Assembly (NCBI GenBank): GCA_024867545.1
Contig: JANFNE010000006.1
Coordinates: forward strand, 682,001 to 746,000
Origin: Phytopythium helicoides
Lineage: Eukaryota; Oomycota; Peronosporomycetes; Pythiales; Pythiaceae
Reading direction: 5' to 3'
Length of the DNA stretch: 64,000 bases
The position numbers and the translations under genes are program-made. The notes under the pieces are model-generated. The model was not told the DNA's origin. It searched no databases and saw nothing but the letters and a program-made list of their open reading frames with translations. Below are positions 28,347 through 39,118 of the stretch, piece by piece (position 1 is the first letter of the stretch; every line of letters begins with the position of its first letter).

Positions 28347-30724
28347 ATGAGCCGCTTGGTGGCGTACCGGGCCAAGGCGCCGGCGCTGGTCGCGCAGCGG
28401 ATCGACGAGACGCTCGCGGCCACTATGTACCTGGTGCAGACCACTGGGCCGACGTGCTACGTGGTGAGTGGGAGTTGCGGGGAGTTGGCGGCTGCTGCGG
28501 CGCTGACGGACGACTTGGAGCCGCAGGTGCAGGAGCAGAACAGCGACAAGAAGCACAAGGTCATGATTGGGGCGCTGCAGACGTGCTCCTGTGGAGATGC
28601 CGACGTCTGCGTGCACGTGCTGTTCGTGCTGCTCAAGGTGGGGAGCTCCAGGTTTTATTTGGCGCGACAGCGAGGCGGCTAATCGGCTGGATGCGCAGGT
28701 TCTTCGCGTGCCTGCTACGACGCCCATTGTCTGGCAGAAGTCCCTCATTGACTCGGAGGTTTGCCTGCTTGGTGCAGCTTCACATATATGAGTGAGGTAT
28801 AATGATACGCTATTTGCTGAAAGGTGGACACGCTGCTGCAAGGAGGGTATCGAGAGCAGTCACGACCGGAGCCCAAGCCATTCATGAAGAAACGCAGAGA
28901 AACGGTAGCACGACCCGAGACAGATACTGTAGACGCGGACGTTGAACGACATGAACTTGTCGAGGGCGAGGTTTGCGCTATCTGCCAAGAAGACATGGAC
29001 GACACTCAGCCGTTGACGTATTGCAAGAAAGGATGTGGCAACAACTTCCATATCGAGTGCAGTAAGGCCACAGTTCTTTCACAGAAATCTCCTGCATTTG
29101 TTAATTTTGTTGTTGTTGTTGCAGTGAAAGTGTTCGGCGAAAGCCGCAAGCAAACCAAGGACAACATTATATGTCCGCTTTGTCGGCATGACTGGGGCGA
29201 TTCAGCGTTGACGGCATTGAAGAAAGAAATTGACGTAGCTAACCAAGCTCCTAACGTGCACAAAAATACAACGTGCAAACGATGTCAAACAAAGCCGATC
29301 CGTAACGAGCGCTACCGATGCGTTCAGTGCAAGAATGTCGACTTGTGCAGTCGCTGCTTCAGTAAGTGTTTATTTGGCTTCTTGATAATAGCATTGCTGC
29401 AATCTGACTGTTCTTGAGCAGAAACGAACACCCACGCGAAGCACCCGTTTATCATGAAGAAGAATGTGACTGATCCATGGATACCGGGGGCTCGCGACAA
29501 TCAGCGCCAAGCAATCAGCGAAGATCTCATCTCTGACCTTGAAGGACGCGAGTTGTCGACGAATGACTACGAACTGCTTCTGCAACTCGATCAGGCTGAG
29601 AAGTATCCTCTACAGGATTATTTACTCTCCCATCTTTCTGGCACCCAAACAAGCGCGGAAGATGCGAAATCACAAAGCAACACGCAAAGCCAATGTTTAC
29701 TGTGCTCACAAACGCTTCGTATGTTAGCCGCATTGCGCACCCTTCCTTGTGGGGTAAGACCTTTTGGATATTAATTCTAGAGTCTTCATACTAACCCATT
29801 TTTGCGTTACTTCAGCACACTTTTCACGAAAGCTGCATTTCACGGTCAATCTTGGCACAGGTTTATGCATGCCCTGACCCAAGCTGCGATTTTGTCCTGT
29901 TTCCAGGACTCCACAGCCTAACCAACAAATCAGGACTCAAGAAACTTGATGATAAAGCAGAGCAAACACTGAAGACACCTAGCGACCAACTTCTTGCAGT
30001 TCTCGGTGTGCACCCAACTGCGCTCCCTGCATCAGCTCCACAGGCTGACCGACATCGTCTGAAGCCAATAACGAGAACAAGCATGGCAAGTCGTTCAGAG
30101 TCACGATCTGGGCCTGATCATCGACATGAAGAAACTGGACTCCCAGATTTGCTAACATTCAAACACATTGGAGCAGTACAACCTCATACTAATCGAGGTG
30201 AGATAGCACCACTTAAAAGTTTGGCGAGGTTCGGTAGTACGCAGAATCAGCAAGAGCATGATATGCCATCAAACAGACGCAAGAAACCGCTAATGACGAG
30301 CACCAACAAGTTGCCACCACTCTATGCTAATGTCACCATGATGGGTGTTGGAAATACCATATCGCTGGACGACCGACTCAATCATGCAGAGAAGGCGCGT
30401 GCCGAGCTGCGCAAGATAGACAAAGATCGATTACGAAAGCAGCGAGAGGAGAGAGAGCTACGTTCTCGACGAGCGCTTAACAACAACCAACTTGGAACAG
30501 AGTTGTCCAGTGTGCCAAGCATTGGCACGATTCGTGATGCTGCGTGTCCTCCAGTAGCTCCAAAGCAACGTGCAGCTCATCCCAAGGCACGGAAACGTGA
30601 GGTAAAACCGACGGACCGCCATCAGTTCACACCCCAGCAATGCGATCTAAATGAGCTATTCATTGGTCCAACATCATCCGCTACGCTTCTAGTATCCGAG
30701 CTAGGTATCGTACATACATCCTAA
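28347..30724 (+). CDS. ZSWIM2-type E3 ubiquitin ligase (SWIM, RING, ZZ, RING)
   Basis: The domain order SWIM-RING-ZZ-RING matches ZSWIM2/MEX, a testis E3 ligase in vertebrates. Seven exons (28347-28463, 28527-28637, 28699-28758, 28824-29061, 29125-29361, 29422-29753, 29816-30724) encode 667 residues. SWIM: CSCGDADVCVH. First RING: CAICQEDM through CPLCRHDW. ZZ: CKRCQTKPIRNERYRCVQC. Second RING: CLLCSQTL with LPCGHTFHESC made across the exon 6/7 join. The C-terminal third is low-complexity with a charged helix. Intron 1 (63 nt) has no stop and is in frame. The stop codon overlaps the stop codon of the convergent lipase. Flagellar use is an inference. Confidence 0.88.
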
Positions 30725-33552
30725 ATAACGGAGTTTCGACGCTGGCTTGGTGTTAGGTGCCCCAAAGACGAACGCCCACGTGCATACTGTCGCTGTGGAG
30801 GTGACGGACTCTTCCGGTGCATTCGGTTGGTTGGAGACGGAGCCGGGGACATGCTGATGCGTCGGCGGCGGATGAACAGTGACAGCACAATCGATATGGT
30901 CAGCGCAAGCGTAACCACGGTCGAAGGGTGGAACGTCCGCACAAGCTTCGGGACCAAATCCTCAGTGACGCTAGTGATGCGGTGCTCAAACAGGCACGAT
31001 GAGATGCGACCTCGTGGGTCGCCGCAGTGCTCTAGTAGGTTGCACAGTGTTCCTTCAAGCATGTGACACGATAGCTGCCACGACAGATGCGGGGTATTGC
31101 ACGAGATTTTCTGCACCATGCCTGCCTGCGCATCGATCAAAGTAATGGGATCGTACTCTGGTACAACGGCGACGCTGTGGTGGTGAAGTTTGGCACGATT
31201 CACCTTCATCGACTGTCCACCGATATGGTGTACGAGTTTACTGTAGCTTTGAACAACACCCGGGGGTGAGAACGTAACCGATGGCTTCCCAATGATGGAC
31301 CCAACAAGGCGAGCAATGCCACCACCCATGGAATGACCCGTAAGGATGACATTGCGATCCGTAATAGCCGTCACGTAGTCAAGCAGCTCATGATAGTACC
31401 ACGAATCGTACTGCAGACCGAAGAGCGTCATCATCTCACTGTAGAGCTCGATTAGTGTCGAGAAAGTGACGTCTGGCCAAATGCGAATGGTTGGGAATAT
31501 AGCTGACAGTATCGCAAACACAACAGGCTCGAAAAACATCTTGATATCCTCGATGAAGTCATTGAAGCGCCAAATGTCCGTGCCTCGCACAGATATCACA
31601 CTTGTGTTAAGTGCGGGGATGTATGCCTCGAAGAAATCGAGTTTAGAGCCCGTCTTGGTGTTGAGTGCTGGAAAGTGGACATCAATCTCACCAAGAGTGC
31701 TGCCAAACATTGTCGACACAAATTCCGTTGTGTCGTTCGACAAAGGGTCGAAATACGCAGCCTCCGCAAACACCGCCAGATCGATCACGCTCAGTCCACG
31801 CCAACGGTTGGAGCACGTCGCGTATTCGGGATCATCGATCTTCATTGCTGTCGAGGGATTGTCAGTTAGCCCGAGATGCAACTTGACGACTGCCGTGTGG
31901 TGAATATCAATCATCTGCAGCTGCTCATCGTACTCGACCGATGTTGCATCCGGGAACCACTTGGCGCTCTTTTGCATCACTGACAGAATGCTGAATCCTG
32001 AGAGTGCGCCGACAAACAGTAGGAAGACCACAAGTGCCACAAAGACGACTTTCTTGGCAGTGCGGTGCCCAATCAGCGGACGTCTCTTGTCAGGAACAGT
32101 CTGCTTGAGCATCTGCTGCAAAGTTCTGGACAGGCGTCCCATGCGCGGAACTGGCGACGATGACTCAGAGCGCACTAGGATGTCGAACAGGAACAAACTA
32201 ACAACTACGAACGCATGCGGACGCTCCGTCATTTGGGACCCCTTGAAAATCAGAGCCCCCAACACGAGCGCAATCGGAGCATTCACGAGCAGATTGCGTC
32301 GGCTGAAGAAACTCACCATGCGTAAAATAATGAGTGACACGACATAGATCGACGGTAGGAGAAGGTTGATAATCGTCAACTCCAGCTGTGCGTGCACAAA
32401 GCCCATGTTCGGGTGCAAGCACGCGCGTACGAAGACAATCCCCTGCCCGAAGCAGAACGTGAACTTCAACCGCTCAAAGAATCCGATCAGTTTCTTCTGG
32501 CTGGGCTCACACTCGCGCACGTTGGGCATCGTCAGCAGCGCGACTGCGAGAAACCACAAAATCCAGACTGCTAGTAGCGCCATGCCAAAGACCTCCCACT
32601 GGAATGCGTCGAGGTCGCTGAGTGGAGTCACGTGCCAGCCCACATGGCGCACAACCCACTCGACCGACCACATGGCACCGACGACGTTCAGCCCGAGCAG
32701 CCACCCGCCGAGCGCGAACGTCGCAGTGGTGCTCAATCCTGAAAGCGCGGAGCGCCAGCTCGGCAGGATCTCGAGGCAGAGCTGGATGAACTGGCAGATG
32801 GCGATGGCTGTCGACAGGCGCAGTGCGCGCTGGAAGACGGGGTGCTTGTCAGTGAGGAACTTGAGGTAAGACTCCTCGCAGATGGTCTGCATGATGGAGT
32901 GCGACGAGTCGTCCGTAGTGGCGCTGTCGTCGCGGCAGTGCGACGGCACCAGGATGAGGTTGGGCAGGATCGCGAGCATAGGTAGCGCGACGGTGAGGAT
33001 GACTGCCTGCGGGCGGCACTCGCGCGCGATGATGCGTCGGATGAGCGGGAAGTTCTGCAGCGACTGCCACGTGAGGATCCATGTGGCGCGGCCGAAGGAG
33101 AGCACGATGCCCATGACGGACGCGTAGACGACGAGCACGCACAGCGCCTGGGAGACGGGCATGGTGACGATGGTGATCATGTTCTCCCCCAGCACGGCGC
33201 CGACGTTGAAGAGGAACCCCCATAGTATGGCGAGCGCCTGCAGCATGACGTAGACGAAGAAGAAGGCCACGGCCTTGCGGCTGCTCTGCAGCCTCGAGAA
33301 GACCAAGTCGGGCATCTCGACGAAGAAGGCGCGCAGCACGAGCTCCCAGCGCATGATGTACTCGAAGTAGCTGCGCCGCCACTTGGCCACGAGCGACCGC
33401 GGGCGCTCCATCCTCTCGGGCGACGCCGACGGCGACCGCGAGGGCGACCGGGACGGGAAAAACGCTCTGGACGACGTCGACGGAGGCGCCGACGCGCGCG
33501 TCGGGCTGCGCGCCACGCGCTCGCCGCTGCCTTCGGCGCTGGGCGGCGCCAT
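30721..33552 (-). CDS. Multi-pass membrane class 3 lipase
   Basis: This 943-residue single-exon protein combines many transmembrane helices (roughly residues 70-520) with a class 3 lipase domain and a final C-terminal helix (VVTLALTISIVLSLFI). The nucleophile elbow is GHSMGGG with Ser741. The nearby PEYDPIT offers a candidate catalytic Asp. The polytopic part resembles no transporter family I can name. An RS-rich cytosolic leader precedes it. The frame is open to 33678 but that start is TTG; the first ATG is at 33552. The TAG stop overlaps the ZSWIM2-like stop by 4 nt on the other strand. Substrate is unknown; related membrane lipases (diacylglycerol-lipase-like) act on glycerolipids. Confidence 0.75.
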   Translation of the reverse strand: MAPPSAEGSGERVARSPTRASAPPSTSSRAFFPSRSPSRSPSASPERMERPRSLVAKWRRSYFEYIMRWELVLRAFFVEMPDLVFSRLQSSRKAVAFFFVYVMLQALAILWGFLFNVGAVLGENMITIVTMPVSQALCVLVVYASVMGIVLSFGRATWILTWQSLQNFPLIRRIIARECRPQAVILTVALPMLAILPNLILVPSHCRDDSATTDDSSHSIMQTICEESYLKFLTDKHPVFQRALRLSTAIAICQFIQLCLEILPSWRSALSGLSTTATFALGGWLLGLNVVGAMWSVEWVVRHVGWHVTPLSDLDAFQWEVFGMALLAVWILWFLAVALLTMPNVRECEPSQKKLIGFFERLKFTFCFGQGIVFVRACLHPNMGFVHAQLELTIINLLLPSIYVVSLIILRMVSFFSRRNLLVNAPIALVLGALIFKGSQMTERPHAFVVVSLFLFDILVRSESSSPVPRMGRLSRTLQQMLKQTVPDKRRPLIGHRTAKKVVFVALVVFLLFVGALSGFSILSVMQKSAKWFPDATSVEYDEQLQMIDIHHTAVVKLHLGLTDNPSTAMKIDDPEYATCSNRWRGLSVIDLAVFAEAAYFDPLSNDTTEFVSTMFGSTLGEIDVHFPALNTKTGSKLDFFEAYIPALNTSVISVRGTDIWRFNDFIEDIKMFFEPVVFAILSAIFPTIRIWPDVTFSTLIELYSEMMTLFGLQYDSWYYHELLDYVTAITDRNVILTGHSMGGGIARLVGSIIGKPSVTFSPPGVVQSYSKLVHHIGGQSMKVNRAKLHHHSVAVVPEYDPITLIDAQAGMVQKISCNTPHLSWQLSCHMLEGTLCNLLEHCGDPRGRISSCLFEHRITSVTEDLVPKLVRTFHPSTVVTLALTISIVLSLFIRRRRISMSPAPSPTNRMHRKSPSPPQRQYARGRSSLGHLTPSQRRNSVI

Positions 33553-34197
33553 GTGCTCGGCGGTCGAAGCTCGGCGTGCGACAGCCGGCAGAGCGGCGAA
33601 TGGCGCGGCGTCTCTGCCAGCGGCGAGCGGCGCGGCGACTTGAGGCGCGCGATGAGCTGATGGGCGGTGGTGCGACAAGAAGGAGGAGGGGGACGGAGTG
33701 TACCCATGTCGGATCGGGCGGTGATTGGCTGAGACTGAGTTGCTGCAGGGTTTTGGCCAATCCGCGCGCGGCGTTGGGGGGGGGGGGAGTTTGCTTCAGC
33801 TTCAAGCCGGCAGAGGGGTGGCGCGCAGCAATTCTTGGGTGGGAGCGAGCTCGTGTTCTCTCGCGACGACTGGCATGGTGGACGGGTGAATTGGGCGCCG
33901 TTGCGGTGGTGGTGGTGGTGGATCTGCTGGTTGAAAGGCGAAGCATAAACAAGAGGTGTGATTATGTGGGACGACCACACGACCAATCAAAGGTACGTGG
34001 CGTCATGAGCTTCAGCAACCACGTCACAGCGTCCCACTGTGCAACGCAGCTCGGCATCATTCGGGTGCTTCGCGTTGCAGCACTGTCGATACCTCTGTGG
34101 TGGTGGCTACTGACAAACAACTTCAATCAGCAGCTCATGACAACAGTTTTATAGCAACAACCATGGCTTTCAACGGACTTTCGTTCTCTCCAAGACC
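33553..34197. promoter_or_regulatory. Lipase promoter region with ATTGGCT box and 12-G run
   Basis: These 645 bp lie between the RCC1-protein stop and the lipase ATG, both on the minus strand. An ATTGGCTGA element lies at 33724-33732, a CCAAT at about 33757, and an uninterrupted run of 12 G at 33776-33787. No gene is seen. Confidence 0.4.
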
Positions 34198-37100
34198 TCA
34201 ACTGGCTCGAGTCGCTCGTGCTCTTGACGGCGCCGACTTGGGCCGGGTAGCAGGGAAAGAGGCGGCGGTCCTAGCTTGCTCCATCGCGACCACATCCTCG
34301 AGACGGAACGACCCGGTCTGCTCTGGAGTCGTCGCGGGTATCTGACTTGTTTGCTTGATCGTATCCTCGTGATGACTGTCCAGCAGCACTCCCAGCTGCG
34401 CTCGTTCCTGTTTGTTGAGACGGCTTGCAGTCGATGGGCGACTCTTACAACTCGTCGTTTGTCGCGCCTCGGTTGATTTGGATTCGTCAGGGCTCAAGTT
34501 GGGCTCCAGTACGTGCAGCCTCGACCGCCGCCACAACGAAGCACTCGAGCAGCGTACAGCTCGACGTGCGTCGGCAGTTCGGGGTCTAGACAGTTTTGCG
34601 TTCCTCTCTTTCGTCTGAGTTGCTGGTTCGTCTCCACAAAGCTCAGCGTCGCCATGGTCTAATTTCTGGTCTTGGGCGGGTCTAGAAACGCAAGCAGCAC
34701 TGCGTGGTCGTCCCCGATCTCTGCTCAACAAAGAAATAGGGGCACCACAGCCTCCAAGTTGGTCGAATGCTCCTAGTTGCTTGTCGACCCGTGCTTGCAT
34801 TGAAAGGACATTGACCAAGGAAGCACTAGAGCCGCTGGTTGCCATTGCCACTGCAACTGAATATCTTGATGACAACGAGCTCAACTCTGACGAATCCAAT
34901 GGTATCGCGTCAGCTGGCTTACGCTGTCTTGCCTTAGCTTCATGGCGAAGCCGTTTGTCCCTTGCACGCGAAAACACGAAAGTACGGCGCGCTGCATCTT
35001 CCTTCACCACAGATTCGAACCACTCCGCCAATTGAGCATACTGCTGTGGGTGGCTTGCTTCGAGTGCGTCGAGGTGTCTTTGAGCGCCGAGGGTTAGGAT
35101 CACCGAGTGGCCGTCTGCCGCCGCAACCTGGGTCACGTGTAGCCCAACCATGGATGTCACGAGATGTGGAATTGTGTAGATCTGCGGGAATGATCCAACA
35201 CCACACTGCCCGAGTTCATCACTACCCCAAGCAAAGAGCCGACCATCCGAGAGCGCAGCCAACGAATGTAGCTTTCCCGCAGCAAGTGTTGATACAATAT
35301 AGCTCGGATCGAAGTAACTTACTTCGGTAGGAGTCCATCGTGAGCGGCAGTCACCAACACCAAGCTGCCCATTGACGTTCCAGCCGAAAGCTAACACACG
35401 ATGCTTGGAGGTCAGCAACAGTGTGTGAGCAGCACCACAAGTCACAAATGTACATCGCTCAATGTCTGTAAGATCTTGTGATGAAGCCGAAAGCTCGACG
35501 GGAAGCAGCGATGGCGAATACGATGATCGCCAGTCGCTTGACTCACTATGATCATTAGATGTCGACGGTCTAGTCGATTTCGGCGGGGAGGGTGATGTTG
35601 CTGTCGACCGGTATGCTCGTCCAAGACGACCGTGTTCGCTCCAGCCGCAGGTAAGCAGTGTCCCTGATGCAAGCAGCACTGCAGTGTGCATGTCACCGCA
35701 CGCAACACGCACCACTCGTTTGCCCCGTAGCGACTCGATCGACTTCGGTGCGTCGACACTTTCGAGGTCACCGTGACCAAGAGCTCCTCGGGCTCCGTGG
35801 CCCCATGAGAAAACATCGCCATCCTCAGCCAAGGCAAAAGAGTGACGAGCTCCACAAGAAACGTGGATTATCCGCTTGTGGAGCAGCGAGTGCACAACTT
35901 GTGGCTCGCGAATAATTGAATTCAAAGGAACTGGAGCACTTTTCTCTTGTAATTCAGAATCATTTGCTGGCTCCATAGATAATCCTTCTGGTACTCCATG
36001 CCCGAGACGGCCATCACCCGCGTTTCCCCAAGTCAGCAGGTACCCTTGCTCAGTAATCGCGACAACGTGATTATCGCCGCACGCAACGTCGACAAGCATT
36101 CGGCTGAGCGCTGCATCTGCACCAGTAGCTCCATCAAGTGAAATCTTTGTTGGCAGTTCTGACACAGAAAAGTCACTGTCGATCAATTTGCCGAGGGGAA
36201 CGAGTGCTCCGCCCTTGAAAAGTAGAGCTGTGTGCAACGCTCGGCTCGATACCTTCACGATTGTGTTTGTAGTTGCTTCTTGGGTTAGTGTGCCATTAGC
36301 AGAGTAAGCAAAGAACCCTGCGCTGCCATCGCCACCTTGAGTATCAGGATTGACCTTATTAGCTCCTGGGTTGGCTCCTATGAATGCAGCTGGGAGATTG
36401 GTTAAACCACGTCGGGTGCATCGGCGTTCTAGCATTTCGGCAGCTCGTGCTGTCGCTTCATTGGCAGCTTCCACTGCCGTCATGGCTGCTATTGAAGCCA
36501 TAGAAGGAGCACGGATCGTTCTTCTGGATCCAGACTCTTGCTCGTCCTGCTCCAGTGTTGCTGACCTTGCAATTAGTGCTTTTCTTCCCACGACATCTTC
36601 TGCACTCAGCTCTATCTCTATGAATTCTTGATAGCTGGTTGAAGCCTTCGAAGAAACAGCGACTCCTTTTGGGTTGGAGCCAACTGCTTGCCCACAAGTA
36701 AACACGCAGCAACCAAGTCTTGTATTGACTTGCACACACACGGTGGGTGGCACAAGTAGCACTCGTGGGGATTGAAAGCGCGCATCCATACTGCTGCTTA
36801 CATGCTCAATTGACTGGGTCCGATGCGGATCTCTAAGTCCAAGAGAGCCGCTGTGATCGTCGACCATTGTGCTTCCAGCGGCAGCCACTCGAAAAATGCG
36901 AGACTTTTGCCAATCATCATGGGTGAATACATGAAGAGAAGGCGACACACGAAGTCCAGGCGGCGTATTGGTTGGCCGAACGGTGACTGGATGCAGTGGT
37001 GCGCAGGAGAGCACGGCGGAATAAAAGGCAGCGGTCCCACCCACACTCACATACAGTTTGTGGCTCGTGAAGACAACAGTTGGGATGCTGCCACCTCGCG

Positions 37101-37212
37101 GATCTTGACCGGAGATGCCCCGACGTCGACTGGCTTGCTTGAAAACCTGATGCCTCTCGAATACTGCTGCTGCGGTCTTGGGGCGTGGAGCTGGACAGCT
37201 TGCCTGCTGCAT
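34198..37212 (-). CDS. RCC1-repeat protein with RPKSAP/RPxTA motifs
   Basis: This 1004-residue protein has an RCC1-type beta-propeller in its middle. Five repeats are clear: TWGNAGDGRLGHG, SWGHGARGALGHGD, TCGWSEHGRLGRA, AFGWNVNGQLGVGD and AWGSDELGQCGVGS, each followed by C/AAGxxHS-type strands. The N-terminal 300 residues hold a possible beta-rich region and a short helix. The C-terminus is low-complexity and carries RPRTADAR, RPSTASR and RPKSAPSR, a motif style frequent in ciliary and microtubule proteins. The frame is closed by TAA at 37249-37251. The first ATG is at 37212; a TTG lies ten codons earlier. Exchange-factor activity cannot be claimed. The next minus-strand gene ends only 105 bp upstream. 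Confidence 0.82.
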   Translation of the reverse strand: MQQASCPAPRPKTAAAVFERHQVFKQASRRRGISGQDPRGGSIPTVVFTSHKLYVSVGGTAAFYSAVLSCAPLHPVTVRPTNTPPGLRVSPSLHVFTHDDWQKSRIFRVAAAGSTMVDDHSGSLGLRDPHRTQSIEHVSSSMDARFQSPRVLLVPPTVCVQVNTRLGCCVFTCGQAVGSNPKGVAVSSKASTSYQEFIEIELSAEDVVGRKALIARSATLEQDEQESGSRRTIRAPSMASIAAMTAVEAANEATARAAEMLERRCTRRGLTNLPAAFIGANPGANKVNPDTQGGDGSAGFFAYSANGTLTQEATTNTIVKVSSRALHTALLFKGGALVPLGKLIDSDFSVSELPTKISLDGATGADAALSRMLVDVACGDNHVVAITEQGYLLTWGNAGDGRLGHGVPEGLSMEPANDSELQEKSAPVPLNSIIREPQVVHSLLHKRIIHVSCGARHSFALAEDGDVFSWGHGARGALGHGDLESVDAPKSIESLRGKRVVRVACGDMHTAVLLASGTLLTCGWSEHGRLGRAYRSTATSPSPPKSTRPSTSNDHSESSDWRSSYSPSLLPVELSASSQDLTDIERCTFVTCGAAHTLLLTSKHRVLAFGWNVNGQLGVGDCRSRWTPTEVSYFDPSYIVSTLAAGKLHSLAALSDGRLFAWGSDELGQCGVGSFPQIYTIPHLVTSMVGLHVTQVAAADGHSVILTLGAQRHLDALEASHPQQYAQLAEWFESVVKEDAARRTFVFSRARDKRLRHEAKARQRKPADAIPLDSSELSSLSSRYSVAVAMATSGSSASLVNVLSMQARVDKQLGAFDQLGGCGAPISLLSRDRGRPRSAACVSRPAQDQKLDHGDAELCGDEPATQTKERNAKLSRPRTADARRAVRCSSASLWRRSRLHVLEPNLSPDESKSTEARQTTSCKSRPSTASRLNKQERAQLGVLLDSHHEDTIKQTSQIPATTPEQTGSFRLEDVVAMEQARTAASFPATRPKSAPSRARATRAS

Positions 37213-37317
37213 ACCATCAAGGAGCTCTTGAAGCGACGCCAAGTACGATTATTTTCAAACGCGAGACACTGCCTGAAGTGTTTCTTTCAGTTTCTGTTTA
37301 GATATAATGAGGGTTGG

Positions 37318-38556
37318 TTATTGAGCTGTCGTGGGCTTTCGCGCGCCGGCGACGAATGAGTCGTCCTGGCGCCAGGCACAGTCGACATCTTCAAATCCAA
37401 CCGATGCCAGCGCTAGTAGCTGCTCGAACAGCGGCAGTTGGCCAACGTGGTCGCCGAATATCAAGTGTCCGCCGGGTTTGAGTGAAAGCCACGCCGCGCG
37501 AAAAATTCGCTCGTACTGCTTGCGCACAGGTAGTTGCTCACGAGTACCAGCAGCGTCTAAGCTAGAATCGCCAGCATAGTGTTTGGCTCTTTCAATCAGC
37601 ACGTGAAATGCGAGAGAGCCGATGACAACGTCGACAGGCTCTTCCAGCAACGGGGTCCGGTCGTCGCTAGCATCAATCGACCGCGCAATTGCTTGAAACC
37701 GGGCGGGAAATCCCAGCGACTTTATCCGTTTGCTAGCCATACCGAGCCGCTCGCTTGACGAGTCCAGCAGCACAACTGCCGCTGTTGGGTACGCCTGCAG
37801 CAGTGCACACGAGGCCCTGCCGCTTCCGGCACAAATATCCAATACGCGCTTGTCGTCGCACGGTGGCAGCGCCATCACAAGCTCTGACAGCATGCGGTCA
37901 GCCAGCGGCATGCGCCGCGTCAGCTGCAGGTCGTACCAGTATGCATTACCCCAGAACCCGCCACGGCGCTCGACATTCTTGCTCCAGCTGTCCCCAGTCG
38001 AGATCGCAGGCTGCGCCGTGTCTGCTTTCGGTATTGTCGACAGGGGCAGACTCGACGTCGTGTAGGACGAGAACGCGGGCGTGGTCGCAGGTGACTCCGC
38101 CTTCAGCACGGTGTAAGGCGTCGCTTCGCTCTCGACGTCGCTCTCGAGCTTGCGCTTGGTCCCTCGCGCTGGCGACGGCGTCTACAAGGCAAGCGACGGG
38201 TTAGCGTCGCTCCCACCTCCATCGTCACCATCAGCTGAAGCCGCAGACCTTGGCGGCGGCGCGCTCGATCTGCAGGCGCTCGCGGCAGGCCATGAGCTCG
38301 TCGAAGTGCTTGGTCTCCATGTGGTACGGATGCTCTGACTGCTGCCCTTCTGGTACGCGAGCGCCTTGGCGCAGCGCAGGCACCAGATGCCCGTGGCGTC
38401 GTCCGTGGTCCACGCCTTCTTGCCCTCTGGCAGCCGCGCGCTCGGCGCGATCAGCCGCGCGAACTGCCAGTACTCGGGCTTGCGCACGTTGCTCTGCGCG
38501 AACAGCGGCGGCGGCGAGGCGCCATCACCAGCAGCAGCAGCAGCCTCGCGGCGCAT
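37318..38556 (-). CDS. BED-type zinc finger fused to a class I SAM methyltransferase (apparent 1-nt frameshift)
   Basis: Exon 1 (38556-38249) encodes a BED-like finger: KPEYWQFARLI, then WCLRCAKALAYQKG in one frame. SEHPYHMETKHFDELMACRE, with the two His, continues in the next frame. The frame changes near 38335-38345, where one base seems missing. Too little room exists for an intron. A 67-nt intron (38248-38182, branch GCTAACCC, acceptor TTGTAG) joins AAAK to TPSPARGTKRKLES. Exon 2 (38181-37318) carries the methyltransferase: VLDICAGSGRASC (motif I), VVLLDSSSERL (motif II) and LKPGGHLIFGDHVGQ. No ATG precedes the methyltransferase within exon 2 except deep inside the fold, which supports one fused gene of about 390 residues. 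The substrate is unknown. Sequencing error, pseudogene or frameshifting all remain possible. Confidence 0.65.
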
Positions 38557-39118
38557 GGCCGCCGGCCTTTCTCGAGTGAGGAGATTCGCTCGAGGGGTTA
38601 CGCTCTTGTAATCGGGTGGGACGGGTACGTCTCATGAGCAAGCAACGCAGGACGCGCGCTGCGAGGATGGACCGAGCGCGGTCCACCCGCCACGCGCGCG
38701 TCTGTGCAAACCCAAGCAGCGCCCATGCGGCTCGGCACGCGGCCAAGCCGGCGGCAGCATGGAGCTGCGGGCGGAGCCTGCTTGGAGAGGGGTTACTCGC
38801 CGCGTAACCCCCGATGGGTCGCTCGCGAGATCATCATCAGGAGCCTTCAAGCAACAACCCTTCCACATCGAATACCTGCCCAAACCGCGCGGTCTCATCC
38901 CGTGAGAAGCATACAAACGCACCTGTCATCGCGACTGCGCGACAGCCGTCATCGACGCCGCCATAGACGAGCGGATTGCGTTGTTGCAGCTTGAGGGGGG
39001 AAACCTCCGGGGGAGGATCGCCGCGAGGACTCACTCGCTCATTCGACAACTCGCGGCCTCGGCAACAAGCGGCAGCGTCGGCCTTTCTCCCCCTCCTTCG
39101 TCCATTCGGCGCCTCAAG
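38557..39118. other. Divergent intergenic between BED-methyltransferase and glucose-6-phosphate isomerase
   Basis: These 562 GC-rich bp hold both promoters. No ATTGG box, TATA box or supported gene was seen. Short ORFs on both strands look like composition artefacts. Confidence 0.4.

Noticed and set aside
33553..33678. N-terminal extension of the lipase from a TTG codon
   Set aside because: No ATG in the extension; the ATG at 33552 is the first valid eukaryotic start in frame.
35005..35025. T-arm-like GGTTCGAATC on the minus strand
   Set aside because: It lies inside the RCC1 protein reading frame and has no D-arm or anticodon arm around it.
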